A DNA stretch of 64,000 bases from Microbacterium oxydans (GCF_000956405.1 NZ_JYIV01000029.1:62001-126000); one strand, 5' to 3'. Counted from the stretch's first letter, positions 17,930 to 27,751 are shown. Translations and numbers: made by a program. Notes: a model not told the origin generated them from the letters alone.

Positions 17930-17935
17930 AGCCTA
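17930..17935 (-). promoter_or_regulatory. Leaderless-type -10 for the RDD gene
   Basis: TAGGCT, 6 bases before GTG 17923. Confidence 0.55.
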
Positions 17936-17971
17936 CCGAGCGTGAAATGACGTGCTGACGCCCTCACGCTC

Positions 17972-18009
17972 GTAACACGCTCGAAACAAAGCGGATACCG
18001 TAGAGAAAT
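17972..18009 (+). promoter_or_regulatory. GlnR-type operator upstream of glnA
   Basis: Four pentamers, GTAAC, GAAAC, GATAC and GAAAT, are each separated by exactly 6 bases. This matches the actinobacterial GlnR box pattern of alternating a-sites (gTnAC) and b-sites (GaAAC). It lies 62-99 bases before the glnA start, a usual position for GlnR activation of transcription under nitrogen limitation. glnR itself is not in the window. Confidence 0.75.
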
Positions 18010-18070
18010 CCCCCGTCCGTACTCTGCAGAATGGCCGTGAAGCCATCGATCCGCATTACAGGAGTCGTAC

Positions 18071-19495
18071 ATGTTCAAAGATTCGTCCGAGGTACTGACC
18101 TACATCAAGGAGAACGACGTCAAGTTCCTTGACATCCGTTTCACCGACCTCCCGGGTGTACAGCAGCACTTCAACATTCCTGCATCGACGGTCGACGAGG
18201 CTTTCTTCACCGACGGTCAGCTGTTCGACGGCTCCTCGATCCGCGGCTTCGCGAGCATCCATGAGTCCGACATGCAGCTCATCCCCGACGTCACGACGGC
18301 GTACGTCGACCCGTTCCGCGAGGCGAGCACGCTCGTCATGCTCTTCGACATCTACAACCCGCGCACCGGCGAGATCTACTCGAAGGACCCGCGTCAGGTC
18401 GCCAAGAAGGCCGAGAAGTACCTGGCCTCGACCGGCATCGCCGACACCGCGTTCTTCGCTCCCGAGGCCGAGTTCTACATCTTCGACGACGTGCGCTACA
18501 ACGTCACCTCCAACTCCAGCTTCTACAGCGTCGACTCCGAAGAGGGCGCCTGGAACACCGGTCGCGAGGAAGAGGGCGGCAACCTCGGGAACAAGACCCC
18601 CTACAAGGGCGGGTACTTCCCGGTCAGCCCTGTCGACAAGACGGCCGACCTCCGTGACGACATCACCCTCAAGCTGATCGAGGCAGGATTCATCCTCGAG
18701 CGCTCGCACCACGAGGTCGGCACGGGTGGACAGCAGGAGATCAACTACCGCTTCGACACCATGGTGCACGCGGCCGACGACATCCTGAAGTTCAAGTACA
18801 TCGTCAAGAACACCGCCGAGGAGTGGGGCAAGGTCGCCACCTTCATGCCGAAGCCGCTGTACGGCGACAACGGCTCGGGCATGCACACCCACCAGTCGCT
18901 GTGGAACGACGGCAAGCCGCTGTTCTACGACGAGGCCGGCTACGGACAGCTCAGCGACATCGCGCGCTGGTACATCGGCGGCATCCTGGCCCACGCGCCC
19001 GCGCTGCTCGCCTTCACCAACCCGACGCTGAACAGCTACCACCGTCTGGTCAAGGGCTTCGAGGCACCGGTCAACCTGGTCTACTCGGCCGGCAACCGCT
19101 CCGCCGCGATCCGTATCCCGATCACGGGCTCGAACCCCAAGGCCAAGCGCATCGAGTTCCGCGCGCCGGACGCCTCGGGCAATCCCTACCTCGCCTTCGC
19201 CGCGCAGCTCATGGCGGGCCTCGACGGGATCAAGAACCGCATCGAGCCGCACGAGCCGGTCGACAAGGACCTGTACGAGCTTCCCCCCGAGGAGGCCAAG
19301 GACATCCCGCAGGTCCCGAACTCGCTGCTCGACTCGCTGGACGCCCTCGCGGCTGACCACCAGTTCCTCCTCGAGGGCGGCGTGTTCACCAAGGAGCTCA
19401 TCGAGACCTGGATCTCCTACAAGTACGAGAACGAGATCCTGCCGATGGCCCAGCGCCCGCACCCGTTCGAGTACGAGCTGTACTTCGGGGTCTGA
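18071..19495 (+). CDS. glnA: Type I glutamine synthetase
   Basis: A 474-residue GSI-beta enzyme that makes glutamine from glutamate, ammonia and ATP. Signatures: DGSSIRGF near residue 56, the metal and glutamate-binding [25 protein letters not shown], the ATP-binding [18 protein letters not shown], and NRSAAIRIP. The adenylylation site is DLYELPPEE (Tyr about 402), so the enzyme can be switched off by GlnE, encoded 4 kb downstream. AGGAG precedes ATG 18071. The GlnR-type operator upstream gives transcriptional control as well. A strong terminator follows at 19515. Confidence 0.97.
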   Translation: MFKDSSEVLTYIKENDVKFLDIRFTDLPGVQQHFNIPASTVDEAFFTDGQLFDGSSIRGFASIHESDMQLIPDVTTAYVDPFREASTLVMLFDIYNPRTGEIYSKDPRQVAKKAEKYLASTGIADTAFFAPEAEFYIFDDVRYNVTSNSSFYSVDSEEGAWNTGREEEGGNLGNKTPYKGGYFPVSPVDKTADLRDDITLKLIEAGFILERSHHEVGTGGQQEINYRFDTMVHAADDILKFKYIVKNTAEEWGKVATFMPKPLYGDNGSGMHTHQSLWNDGKPLFYDEAGYGQLSDIARWYIGGILAHAPALLAFTNPTLNSYHRLVKGFEAPVNLVYSAGNRSAAIRIPITGSNPKAKRIEFRAPDASGNPYLAFAAQLMAGLDGIKNRIEPHEPVDKDLYELPPEEAKDIPQVPNSLLDSLDALAADHQFLLEGGVFTKELIETWISYKYENEILPMAQRPHPFEYELYFGV

Positions 19496-19514
19496 TCGCC
19501 CTTCCAGACGACCA

Positions 19515-19551
19515 ACGAACGCCCGCCAGGATCATCCTGGCGGGCGTTCGT
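19515..19551. terminator. glnA terminator
   Basis: A 17-bp perfect stem (ACGAACGCCCGCCAGGA) with loop TCA, 20 bases after the glnA stop and before the end of the convergent DUF1254 gene. Confidence 0.88.
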
Positions 19552-19567
19552 CATGAGTCAGACGACA

Positions 19568-20899
19568 TCACTCGGTGCGCACGATGGCCGGGGGCTCATA
19601 GGAGCCGTCCAGCACCTCCTCGCCGGGGATGTACATGCGGATGATCGGCCGGAACTCTCCGGACGGCGTGGGCAGCCAGTTCGCGCGCGCCACGGGGTCC
19701 TCGGGTGCGACGTGGCTCATCGTGATGGTGAGCGACCTGTCGTCGCCGTAGACGATCCCCGGCGTCCGATCCCCGAGCGAGTACCGGTCGATGGGGTTGT
19801 CCACCAGGAAGAACTCCGGCAAGGAGTACATCGTCACCGACCAGAAGGCGCCGACCGGCGGCGGTGGGGCGAGGCGGAGGGTGTAGTGCCGCTCCCCCGT
19901 GAGCTGTTCGCCGCGATCGTCGACGTACGTCATGATGTACGCGGCCTCGTATCCGTGGTTGCCCCATAGCCCCGCTTTGGCCGAACCCGCTCTCAGAGCG
20001 AGCCGCTGGAGTCCCTCAGGCGCCTTCCACTGCGGATCGTCGATGGTTCCCACCCCGAAGTAGTCGAGGTTGTAGTCGAAGATGTGCAGTGTCATCTGCC
20101 ATCCGTTGACCACGGGGGCCGAGCCCGAGCGGAGGATCCCGTCGAGCGCGGACTCCCCTTCGGCGAACGCGTGCTCCAGACGCGCGACGGTCTCATCGCC
20201 GAGGCTGCCCACCGGCACGTCGCCGGTGATCCCGAGCTCGGTGAAGGTGGCCTCCAGCGCCCGGTCTCGGGGCGCAGCGGGGAACGCACGCGACCAGACG
20301 CGGAACTGCTCCCAGAAGTCCAGGGCCGGCGTTCCCTGCGACGCGACTTCGGGGAGGCCCCGGCCCACCGGGCCGTTCAACGACATCGCGTCCTGCAGCG
20401 CGTGCACCGCCGGCAGGTCCGCTTCGCCGTCGACCGCCCAGCGACCGACCATGGAGACGACATCGGTGGGTGCATCGATCACGATGTCGGCGGCGTCGGT
20501 CGACACCCCGCCCCGCGTGGACGGTCCACGCAGGAGCACGTCCTTGGCTCCCGTGCCGGTGGCTCGCGTGCCCACATACGCGAAATTGTCCGTCCAGGCG
20601 TCCACGAACTGCATCACGTGATAGCGCGCGCCCGCATCGGGCAGGTGGAGGTGCACGGGACCGGCGCTCAGATCGATCTGAGCGAAGGAGTACACCGTGT
20701 CGTTGTTGATCGAGACGAAGTCATCGTCCGCTCCTGCCAGCGTGCGGGCATGGACGATGGCGTTGAGGGGTGCGGCCGGCATGGAGCCGATGCCGTCCTC
20801 CACCGAACGGCGGACCTGTCCGAGGTTGAAGACCAGGGGGAAGGCGTAGAGGTAGGCGGTGACGGAGAGAGAATCATGCTGAGGAGCTGGTTCGGTCAT
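19568..20899 (-). CDS. DUF1254/DUF1214 domain protein
   Basis: A 443-residue protein with the two-domain DUF1254-DUF1214 layout. The N-terminal domain has AYLYAFPLVFN and NNDTVYSFAQIDLSAGPV; the C-terminal domain has GLWGNHGYEAAYIM, PPVGAFWSVTMYSLPEFFLV and PIDRYSLGDRTPG. No signal peptide is evident. The family is widespread and uncharacterised; members are predicted to be secreted or membrane-linked in some bacteria. It sits between glnA and the glnE/glnA2 genes, breaking the tighter arrangement seen in mycobacteria, so it may be a later insertion. Its start codons and codon use look like the neighbours. Confidence 0.88.
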   Translation of the reverse strand: MTEPAPQHDSLSVTAYLYAFPLVFNLGQVRRSVEDGIGSMPAAPLNAIVHARTLAGADDDFVSINNDTVYSFAQIDLSAGPVHLHLPDAGARYHVMQFVDAWTDNFAYVGTRATGTGAKDVLLRGPSTRGGVSTDAADIVIDAPTDVVSMVGRWAVDGEADLPAVHALQDAMSLNGPVGRGLPEVASQGTPALDFWEQFRVWSRAFPAAPRDRALEATFTELGITGDVPVGSLGDETVARLEHAFAEGESALDGILRSGSAPVVNGWQMTLHIFDYNLDYFGVGTIDDPQWKAPEGLQRLALRAGSAKAGLWGNHGYEAAYIMTYVDDRGEQLTGERHYTLRLAPPPPVGAFWSVTMYSLPEFFLVDNPIDRYSLGDRTPGIVYGDDRSLTITMSHVAPEDPVARANWLPTPSGEFRPIIRMYIPGEEVLDGSYEPPAIVRTE

Positions 20900-21006
20900 G
20901 GCTCATCTTCTCGTCGAAGGACGGCGTGCGCCAGTGTCGTTCTCGGCTTGACCGGGCGGACCTGCGAGTGATCAACTGGTGAGTCTGAGCATCGACCGGG
21001 GGAACC

Positions 21007-22152
21007 ATGCGCCGCAGAAGAATCATCGCGAACAGCGACGTCAGGACGCCTGTCGCCGCCGCGCCGTCTCAGCCCTCGAATGCGGTCGTCGCGTATGCGC
21101 GTACCAACCCGTTCATGTTCGGCCTGCTGGGGGCGCTCGGTGTGCTGGTGGCATTGGCCATCGGCGGGATCATCGGCCAGCTCGCCACGGTCTTCGTCTA
21201 CATCGGAGTCGCCGTCTTCCTCGCGCTCGGCCTCGACCCGATCGTGTCCTTCATCGAGAAGAAGCTCCCGCGCCCCGCCGCTGTCGCCATCGTCGTCGCC
21301 GCCGTGCTCCTCGCCTTCGCCGGCATCATCCTGGCCATCGTGCCGCTCCTCGTGGAACAGGTCGGCAACCTGATCAAGGATGGGCCGCAGATGGTCGAGG
21401 ACTTCATGGCCAGCGCCTGGTACAAGGACGTCAGCAGCCAGTTCGGCACCATCGACGACGCCGTTCAGGGCGTCCTGGGATTCTTCAAGGACCCCAACAA
21501 CTTCTTCGACATCGGCGGCGGCGTCTTCGCGGTCGGCGCGGGCATCGCCGGCGGCTTCACCGGTGTCACCATCGTGCTGATCCTGACGCTCTACTTCATG
21601 GCGTCGCTGCGCAGCATGAAGCACCTCGCTGCACGCTTCGTCCCCGCCTACCAGCGCGACACCTTCAGCGGTCTGCTCGAAGACGTGTCGGGTGCGGTCG
21701 GCCGCTACGTGATGGGGCAGGCCAGCCTCGCGCTGATCAACGGCATCCTGAGCCTGATCTTCCTGACCATCATCGGCGCCCCCGTTCCTGCGTTGCTCGC
21801 ACTGATCGCCTTCATCGGATCGATGATCCCGCTGGTGGGAACGCTGACGGCGTCGATCATCAACTCGCTGATCTGCCTGTTCGTCTCCCCCGTCACGGCG
21901 CTCATCGCGATCATCTACTACCTGATCTACATGCAGATCGAGGCGTACATCCTCTCCCCGCGGATCATGAGCAAGGCCGTCGCCGTGCCGGGGGCGCTGG
22001 TCGTCATCGCGGCCGTCGCTGGCGGTGCCCTCGGCGGCATCCTGGGTGCACTGGTGGCGATTCCGGTCGCCGCGAGCATCATCATCATCGTGCAGAAGGT
22101 GACTTTCCCGGCGCAGGACCGGAAGATCGTCCCCCCGGCCTCGGCGCGCTGA
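21007..22152 (+). CDS. AI-2E family transporter (PerM/UPF0118)
   Basis: A 381-residue polytopic membrane protein of the AI-2 exporter-like family. After a basic N terminus, helices begin at about residue 40; characteristic stretches are LALGLDPIVSFIEKKLPRP, the soluble central segment after VEQVGNLI, GQASLALINGILSLIFL, and the conserved IEAYILSPRIMSKAVAVPGA near the C terminus. The name comes from E. coli TqsA; most actinobacterial members have unknown cargo, and some relatives are Na+/H+ antiporters. ATG 21007 follows GGGGGA. Confidence 0.88.
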   Translation: MRRRRIIANSDVRTPVAAAPSQPSNAVVAYARTNPFMFGLLGALGVLVALAIGGIIGQLATVFVYIGVAVFLALGLDPIVSFIEKKLPRPAAVAIVVAAVLLAFAGIILAIVPLLVEQVGNLIKDGPQMVEDFMASAWYKDVSSQFGTIDDAVQGVLGFFKDPNNFFDIGGGVFAVGAGIAGGFTGVTIVLILTLYFMASLRSMKHLAARFVPAYQRDTFSGLLEDVSGAVGRYVMGQASLALINGILSLIFLTIIGAPVPALLALIAFIGSMIPLVGTLTASIINSLICLFVSPVTALIAIIYYLIYMQIEAYILSPRIMSKAVAVPGALVVIAAVAGGALGGILGALVAIPVAASIIIIVQKVTFPAQDRKIVPPASAR

Positions 22153-22175
22153 TCACGGCTCCCGTCGGGCCGCCC

Positions 22176-23096
22176 TCAGCGGACGAGGAGAGCGCCGGCG
22201 TCGACTCGGACGTCGAATGCCGACACCTCGCCCATCTCCTCGCCATCGATCTCGAACACGAGTGGTGTCTTGAGTTCGACGGAGATGGTCTCGACCGGGA
22301 GGTGGCGTGCCGAGTCGGTGCTGACGGCCTCATCCGTCGCACCGAACAGGCGACGGATGCCGTTGTCCCACACGAACGAGCGCAGGGTGTCGAGCCACTG
22401 CAGCGCACCGTCGGCACTGATCATCAGGACGTCGAGCTTGCCATCGTCCAACACCGCGTCGGGAAGCAGACGGATACCGCCCTGCACCATCCCGCAGTTG
22501 CCGATCAACATGGTGTGGCCGCGCACCGCGACGGCCTTCTCCCCATCGATCGTGAGGGTGATGTCGGTCATCTCGGTACCGGCGAGGGCACGACCCATCG
22601 CCTCGACGTAGGCAAGCCAGCCCGCCTTGGACTTGAGGTCGTCGTCGGTCTCCACCAGCATCTGCGCGTCGACTCCGAAGCCGACCATCACCGCGAACGC
22701 GTGCTCGGTGCCGTCGTACGACACCCAGCCGAGGTCGATTCGACGGGGCTCGCCGTCGCGGACCCGCTCCAGCGCCGCCTTGACGTTGTTCAGGGGAACC
22801 TCGAGGTTCCGTGCGAGGAGGTTGCCCGTGCCCTGGGGCACGATCCCGAGCATCGTCTCAGAGCCCGCGAGCGACTCGGCGACCGCACGAACCGTGCCGT
22901 CTCCCCCGACGGCGACCACGATGTCGCGGCCGTCCTCACGCGCCTCGCGAGCCATGCCGCGACCCGGGTCCTCGGGGGTCGTCTCCCACCAGCGGATGTC
23001 GTACCCCTCGTCGAACACATCGCTCACCGCGGCTTGCAGAATCTCCTGTTCGACCTTCGAGGGGTTCCAGACGATGCCGATTCGCGCGTTGGTCAT
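22176..23096 (-). CDS. Diacylglycerol kinase catalytic domain (lipid kinase) protein
   Basis: A 306-residue member of the DAGK/YegS-type lipid kinase family. The nucleotide loop is VVAVGGDGTVRAVAESL (about 60-76), followed by GIVPQGTGNLLARNLEVP. The C-terminal beta domain has GFGVDAQM, GNCGMVQGGIRLLPDAVLDD and the closing LVFEIDGEEMG. It phosphorylates a lipid head group with ATP; the substrate is undetermined. I chose ATG 23096 because the family begins there (ARIGIVWNPSK); the longer upstream frame overlaps glnE. It is 50 bases downstream of glnE on the same strand. Confidence 0.9.
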   Translation of the reverse strand: MTNARIGIVWNPSKVEQEILQAAVSDVFDEGYDIRWWETTPEDPGRGMAREAREDGRDIVVAVGGDGTVRAVAESLAGSETMLGIVPQGTGNLLARNLEVPLNNVKAALERVRDGEPRRIDLGWVSYDGTEHAFAVMVGFGVDAQMLVETDDDLKSKAGWLAYVEAMGRALAGTEMTDITLTIDGEKAVAVRGHTMLIGNCGMVQGGIRLLPDAVLDDGKLDVLMISADGALQWLDTLRSFVWDNGIRRLFGATDEAVSTDSARHLPVETISVELKTPLVFEIDGEEMGEVSAFDVRVDAGALLVR

Positions 23097-23146
23097 ATCG
23101 TCAGCTTGGGACACGACACGCGATACCGCAAACCGACGCTCTGGAG

Positions 23147-26122
23147 TCACCCGTAGAAGAGCTGCTCGAAGGTCTTCCTGGCACGCCGAGTCACCCCGAG
23201 GTAGTCCTCTTCGAGCTCGGTGGCCGCACGGTCGGGATAGCCGAGAAGACGGCCGATCGCGTCGAGCTGCCGGCGATCCGCAGGGAGCACATCGCTGGTC
23301 TGCCCGGTCAGCAGGGTGATCGCAGACCTCAGACGGCTCGACAGCAGCCACGCCTCGCGAAGACGTGCGGCGTCCTCCTCTGTGACCAGGTCCGCCGCGA
23401 CGGCGGCGTCGAGCGCACCGAGAGTCGACGTCGTGCGCAGCCCCGGAACATCGTGCGCATGCTGCAGCTGCAGGAGCTGGACGAGCCACTCCACGTCGCT
23501 CAGAGAGCCCGGACCGAGCTTGAGATGGCGGCGGGGATCAGCCCCCTGCGGCAGCCGCTCCCCCTCGACCCTCGCCTTGATGCGCTTGATCTCGCGGGTG
23601 CCCTGGAGGTCGATCGACTCCGGGTAGCGGATCGTGTCGGCCAGCGCCGTGAACCGGGCGATCAGTTTGGCGCTCCCGGCAACGCCACGTGCCCGGAGCA
23701 GCGCCTGCGCCTCCCACGACAGCGACCAGCGTCGGTAGTACTCCGCATAGGCCTCGAAGGAGCGGACGATCGGCCCGTTGCGCCCTTCCGGCCGCAGATC
23801 GGCATCGAGGTCGAGCGGCAGTCGATGATCCGTCAGATGCTCGCGCAGCCCGGCGACGATCTGTGTCGCGAGCTTCTGCGCCCGCTGCGGGTCGACACCG
23901 TTCGCGTCGTAGACGTACAGGATGTCGGCGTCGGATCCGAAACCCAGCTCGGCGCCTCCGAAGCGGCCCATCGCGATGACGGCGAAGTCGAGCGCCTCGT
24001 CTTCGACAGGGACGACCTCGCGCATCACCGCTCGCAGAGCCGCCTGGATCGTCGCCTCGGTGATCTCCGTGAGGGCGGTGGCGACCTCTTCGATCGTGAG
24101 GACATCGAGCACGGCTCCCATGGCGGTGCGCAGGAGCTCTCTCCTCCTCAGCGCCCTGACGGCCCGCAGGGCGTCGCCGATCGTCTCATGCCGCGTCTGA
24201 ATCGCCCTGGCTTCCTCGTCGAGGGCTGCGGCCCCGCGTGGGCGCAGTCGCCCTGCGCTGTCCAACCAGGCCACGGATTCGGGGATCCACTCCAGAAGCT
24301 CCCCGATGTACCGCGAGGATGAGAGGAGGCGAGTGAGACTCTCCGCTGCCCCCGACGAGTCGCGCAGCATCCTGAGGAACCATGGGGTGTCGCCGAGACG
24401 CTCGCTGATGCGGCGGAAGGCGAGGAGCGCGTAGTCCGGATCACTGCCGTCGGCGAACCACCTCACCATGATGGGCATCAGGTGTCGCTGGATCGTCGCC
24501 TTGCGGCTGAGCCCGTTCGTGAGCGCGCCGATGTGGCGGAGCGCGCCCGCCGGATCGCGGAACCCGATAGCGGCCAGACGGTCGTGCGCCTGGGCAGCCG
24601 AGAGGGTGCGCTCCTCCTCCGGCAGACCGGCCACAGCGCTCAGAAGCGGGCGGTAGAAGAGGCGCGTATGGATCTCGCGGACCTCGCGCCGCACACTCTC
24701 CCAGCGCGCCCACACACCATCGCCGCTCTCCGCGAGACGGGTGCCCCTCGCCAGGATCCTCAGGCCGGCCGGAGTCCGCGGCATCAGGTGCGTGCGGCTG
24801 AGCTCACGCAGCTGGAGTCGATGCTCCATCAGCCGCAGCAGGCGGTAGTCCTCGGCGAAAGCGGCCGCATCCACGCGCCCGATGTAGCCGCCCTCGACCA
24901 GTGCGTCGAGGCTCTCGAGAGTCCCTCGGGTACGCAGCGACTCGTCGGTGAGGCCATGGACGAGCTGCAGCAGCTGCACGGTGAACTCGATGTCCCGAAG
25001 ACCGCCGGCGCCGAGCTTCAGCTGATACGGGGCGTCGTCAGGATCGATGTGCTCCATCACCCGCTCGCGCATGCGCTGCACGCTCTCGACGAAGTCCTGC
25101 CGTGCGGCACTGGACCAGATCTTCGGCTGCACAGCGGCGATGTACTCTGCCCCGAGCTCCGCGTCTCCGGCGAGGGGACGCGCCTTGAGCAGAGCCTGGA
25201 ACTCCCAGCTCTTGGCCCAGCGGTCGTAGTACGCGAGATGGGAGGCGAGCGAACGGACGAGGGCGCCCTGCTTGCCTTCGGGACGCAGGGCCGCGTCGAC
25301 CTCCCAGAGCGGCGGCTCCACTTCGATCGCGTCGAGGTTCCGCATCGTCTCGCGCGCAAGCCTGGTCGCGATGTCGATCGCACGTGCCTCGGCGACGACC
25401 TCCTCGTCGCTGCTGCCGCCCACGAAGATCACGTCGACATCGCTGACGTAGTTCAACTCGCGAGCGCCGGCTTTGCCCATGCCGATGATGGCGAGACGAG
25501 TCGCCGCCACCTCATCCCGACCCATCGATTCCTGCACACGGGTCCTCGCCACCGCGAGCGACGCCTCCAGAGCAGCACCCGCGAGGTCCGCCAGCGCTGC
25601 CGACACGGACCCGACCGCCATCTGCGGTGCGGTGCGCGAAAGGTCGAAGGCGGCGATCGCAGCGAGATTCCGGCGGTAGGCGACTCTGAGCGCGACGACC
25701 GTCTCGTCCCCGCCGGACTGGGCGAAGCCATCGTGGGCGCCGACCGAGGCCAGCAGCCGCTCCTGGAATTCCTCCGGCGACGGCAAGCCGTCCAGCGGAG
25801 TTTCCAGGACGTCCAGCTGGTCCGGGTGGCGGAGGAAGAACTCGGCGAGCCCCTCGGAGGCCCCGAAGACCCGCCAGACACCGCGTCGCGTCTCCTCGTC
25901 GATCAGGAGCCCTCGCAACGACGCCTCATCCCGACGCGCCACCCGAAGCAACCCGCGGACGGCGGCATCGGGGTCCGCGGCGTCCGCGGCCTCGAGCAGC
26001 ACCGTTCGCGGCTGGTCGAGGATCTCCGCCAGCTCGGCAAGAGATGCCGCGGCCTCGCTCAGCTCGGAGAAGCCGAGCCTGGCCAGCGCGGAGAGGGAGA
26101 CCGAATCGTCAGGACGCGCCAT
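23147..26122 (-). CDS. glnE: Bifunctional glutamine synthetase adenylyltransferase/adenylyl-removing enzyme
   Basis: A 991-residue enzyme that attaches AMP to, and removes it from, the tyrosine of glutamine synthetase according to nitrogen status. Two nucleotidyltransferase domains are visible. The N-terminal adenylyl-removing domain has GKAGARELNYVSDVDVIFVG and the C-terminal adenylyltransferase domain has GRFGGAELGFGSDADILYVY, each with the G...DxD metal site. Each is followed by an all-helical GlnD-UR_UTase-type region (KLGAGGLRDIEFTVQLLQL and KLGPGSLSDVEWLVQLLQL). Full length. It starts 9 bases after the glnA2 stop, so they form an operon. glnA upstream at 18 kb carries the target tyrosine. 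Confidence 0.97.
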   Translation of the reverse strand: MARPDDSVSLSALARLGFSELSEAAASLAELAEILDQPRTVLLEAADAADPDAAVRGLLRVARRDEASLRGLLIDEETRRGVWRVFGASEGLAEFFLRHPDQLDVLETPLDGLPSPEEFQERLLASVGAHDGFAQSGGDETVVALRVAYRRNLAAIAAFDLSRTAPQMAVGSVSAALADLAGAALEASLAVARTRVQESMGRDEVAATRLAIIGMGKAGARELNYVSDVDVIFVGGSSDEEVVAEARAIDIATRLARETMRNLDAIEVEPPLWEVDAALRPEGKQGALVRSLASHLAYYDRWAKSWEFQALLKARPLAGDAELGAEYIAAVQPKIWSSAARQDFVESVQRMRERVMEHIDPDDAPYQLKLGAGGLRDIEFTVQLLQLVHGLTDESLRTRGTLESLDALVEGGYIGRVDAAAFAEDYRLLRLMEHRLQLRELSRTHLMPRTPAGLRILARGTRLAESGDGVWARWESVRREVREIHTRLFYRPLLSAVAGLPEEERTLSAAQAHDRLAAIGFRDPAGALRHIGALTNGLSRKATIQRHLMPIMVRWFADGSDPDYALLAFRRISERLGDTPWFLRMLRDSSGAAESLTRLLSSSRYIGELLEWIPESVAWLDSAGRLRPRGAAALDEEARAIQTRHETIGDALRAVRALRRRELLRTAMGAVLDVLTIEEVATALTEITEATIQAALRAVMREVVPVEDEALDFAVIAMGRFGGAELGFGSDADILYVYDANGVDPQRAQKLATQIVAGLREHLTDHRLPLDLDADLRPEGRNGPIVRSFEAYAEYYRRWSLSWEAQALLRARGVAGSAKLIARFTALADTIRYPESIDLQGTREIKRIKARVEGERLPQGADPRRHLKLGPGSLSDVEWLVQLLQLQHAHDVPGLRTTSTLGALDAAVAADLVTEEDAARLREAWLLSSRLRSAITLLTGQTSDVLPADRRQLDAIGRLLGYPDRAATELEEDYLGVTRRARKTFEQLFYG

Positions 26123-26131
26123 CTGCGCTGA

Positions 26132-27469
26132 TCAGAGCAGCTCGAGGTTGCTCTTCAGCTCGAACGGGGTGACCTGACCGCGGTAGGCCTCCCATTCCTT
26201 GCGCTTGTTGAGCAGCACGTAGTTGAACACCTGCTCGCCCAGCGTCTCCGCCACGAGCTCGGACGCCTCCATGTACTCGAGAGCGTGGTCGAGGCTCGCC
26301 GGCAGCGCCGCGTAGCCCAGGGCACGCCGCTCCGCATCGCTCAGGGACCACACGTTGTTCTCGGCCTCAGGCGGAAGGTCGTACCCCTCCTCGATGCCCT
26401 TGAGTCCAGCCGCGAGCAGGAGCGCGTATGCGAGATACGGGTTCGACGCCGAGTCGATGCCCCGGTACTCCACCCGAGAGGACTGGCTCTTGTTCGGCTT
26501 GTACATCGGCACGCGGACGAGCGCGGAGCGGTTCGCGTGACCCCAGGTGACGAAGCTCGGCGCCTCGTCGCCGCCCCAGAGCCGCTTGTACGAGTTGACG
26601 AACTGGTTCGTGACCGCGGAGATCTCGTTCGCGTGACGGAGGAGGCCCGCGATGAAGTGCCGCCCCGTCTTCGACAGCTGGTACTTGGCGCCCTCCTCGT
26701 AGAAGGCGTTCTGGTCGCCCTCGAACAGCGACATGTGAGTGTGCATACCGCTGCCGGGCTGGTCGCTGAGCGGTTTCGGCATGAACGTCGCATAGACGCC
26801 CTGCTCGATCGCCACCTCCTTGATAACCGTGCGGAAGGTCATGATGTTGTCAGCCGTGGTGAGGGCGTCCGCATATCGGAGATCGATCTCGTTCTGACCG
26901 GGCCCGCCTTCGTGGTGGCTGAACTCGACCGAGATGCCGAGGTCTTCCAACATCCGGACCGAACGACGGCGGAAGTCGTGCGCGGTGCCGCCAGGCACGT
27001 TGTCGAAGTAGCCCGCCGAGTCGACGGGCACGGGGCCCTCTGGTCCGAACGACGAGGACTTGAGCAGGTAGAACTCGATCTCGGGGTGCGTGTAGAACGT
27101 GAACCCTGCGTCCGCGGCCTTCGCGAGCGTGCGCTTGAGCACATGACGAGGATCGGCGACGGCGGGCTGGCCGTCCGGGGTCGTCAGGTCGCAGAACATG
27201 CGCGCGGTCGGGTCGATCTCCCCGCGCCAGGGCAGCGTCTGGAACGTCGTCGGGTCGGGCTGGGCCAGCAGGTCGGACTCGTAGGTGCGCGTCAGCCCCT
27301 CGATCGCCGAGCCGTCGAACCCGATCCCCTCCGCGAAAGCACCCTCGACCTCGGCCGGCGCGATAGCCACCGACTTGAGAGTGCCGATCACGTCCGTGAA
27401 CCACAGTCGCACGAACTTGACGCCGCGCTCCTCGATGGTCCGCAGGACGAAGTCCCTCTGCTTGTCCAT
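26132..27469 (-). CDS. glnA2: Second type I glutamine synthetase (GlnA2)
   Basis: A 445-residue GSI-family enzyme. Signatures: DGSAIEGL, HPEIEFYLL, HEGGPGQNEIDLRY, MPKPLSDQPGSGMHTHMS and NRSALVRVP. It is shorter than GlnA, and the adenylylation loop differs: where GlnA has DLYELPPEE, this has a diverged segment (YDLPPEAENNVWSLSDAE) lacking the tyrosine context, so control by GlnE is doubtful. The start is ATG 27469, not the upstream GTG. The order glnA2-glnE, facing glnA, is conserved with mycobacteria. In those genomes GlnA2 is dispensable for glutamine synthesis and its substrate is debated; gamma-glutamylation of other amines is known for some paralogues. Confidence 0.93.
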   Translation of the reverse strand: MDKQRDFVLRTIEERGVKFVRLWFTDVIGTLKSVAIAPAEVEGAFAEGIGFDGSAIEGLTRTYESDLLAQPDPTTFQTLPWRGEIDPTARMFCDLTTPDGQPAVADPRHVLKRTLAKAADAGFTFYTHPEIEFYLLKSSSFGPEGPVPVDSAGYFDNVPGGTAHDFRRRSVRMLEDLGISVEFSHHEGGPGQNEIDLRYADALTTADNIMTFRTVIKEVAIEQGVYATFMPKPLSDQPGSGMHTHMSLFEGDQNAFYEEGAKYQLSKTGRHFIAGLLRHANEISAVTNQFVNSYKRLWGGDEAPSFVTWGHANRSALVRVPMYKPNKSQSSRVEYRGIDSASNPYLAYALLLAAGLKGIEEGYDLPPEAENNVWSLSDAERRALGYAALPASLDHALEYMEASELVAETLGEQVFNYVLLNKRKEWEAYRGQVTPFELKSNLELL

Positions 27470-27471
27470 GG

Positions 27472-27696
27472 CTACTCTGCGCCCTGGCCCTTTGCGTCGC
27501 CCTTGGCGTCCCACCCCTGCTCGACGGCCTCTTCCTCGGCCCAGGCGCGCGAACGCTCCTTGACGACCTCGGGCGCGCGACGAGCCTCGGCCTCGGTGTC
27601 GAACGGACCGACGCGGTCGATGGAGGGCGAGATCATCCCGAACTCGACCTCGCCGGTCGTGGAGTTGTACCAGTACTTGTGGTCACCGTCAGACAT
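27472..27696 (-). CDS. Small SPOR-like domain protein
   Basis: A 74-residue protein beginning at ATG 27696 after GAAGGGGC; the in-frame ATG at 27723 lacks a ribosome site. The conserved part is KYWYNSTTGEVEFGMISPS then VGPFDTEAEARRAPEVVKER, which automated pipelines name SPOR domain or mislabel methionine aminopeptidase. It is acidic, without signal or membrane segment. It ends 2 bases before glnA2, so the three genes (this, glnA2, glnE) form one unit. Its function is unknown; the steady linkage to glnA2 in actinobacteria suggests a nitrogen-related accessory role, which is inference. Confidence 0.85.
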   Translation of the reverse strand: MSDGDHKYWYNSTTGEVEFGMISPSIDRVGPFDTEAEARRAPEVVKERSRAWAEEEAVEQGWDAKGDAKGQGAE

Positions 27697-27751
27697 GTCT
27701 GCCCCTTCTTCACGTGATGTCATCGATCCTACTGGCGTGCACCGCGGTCGC

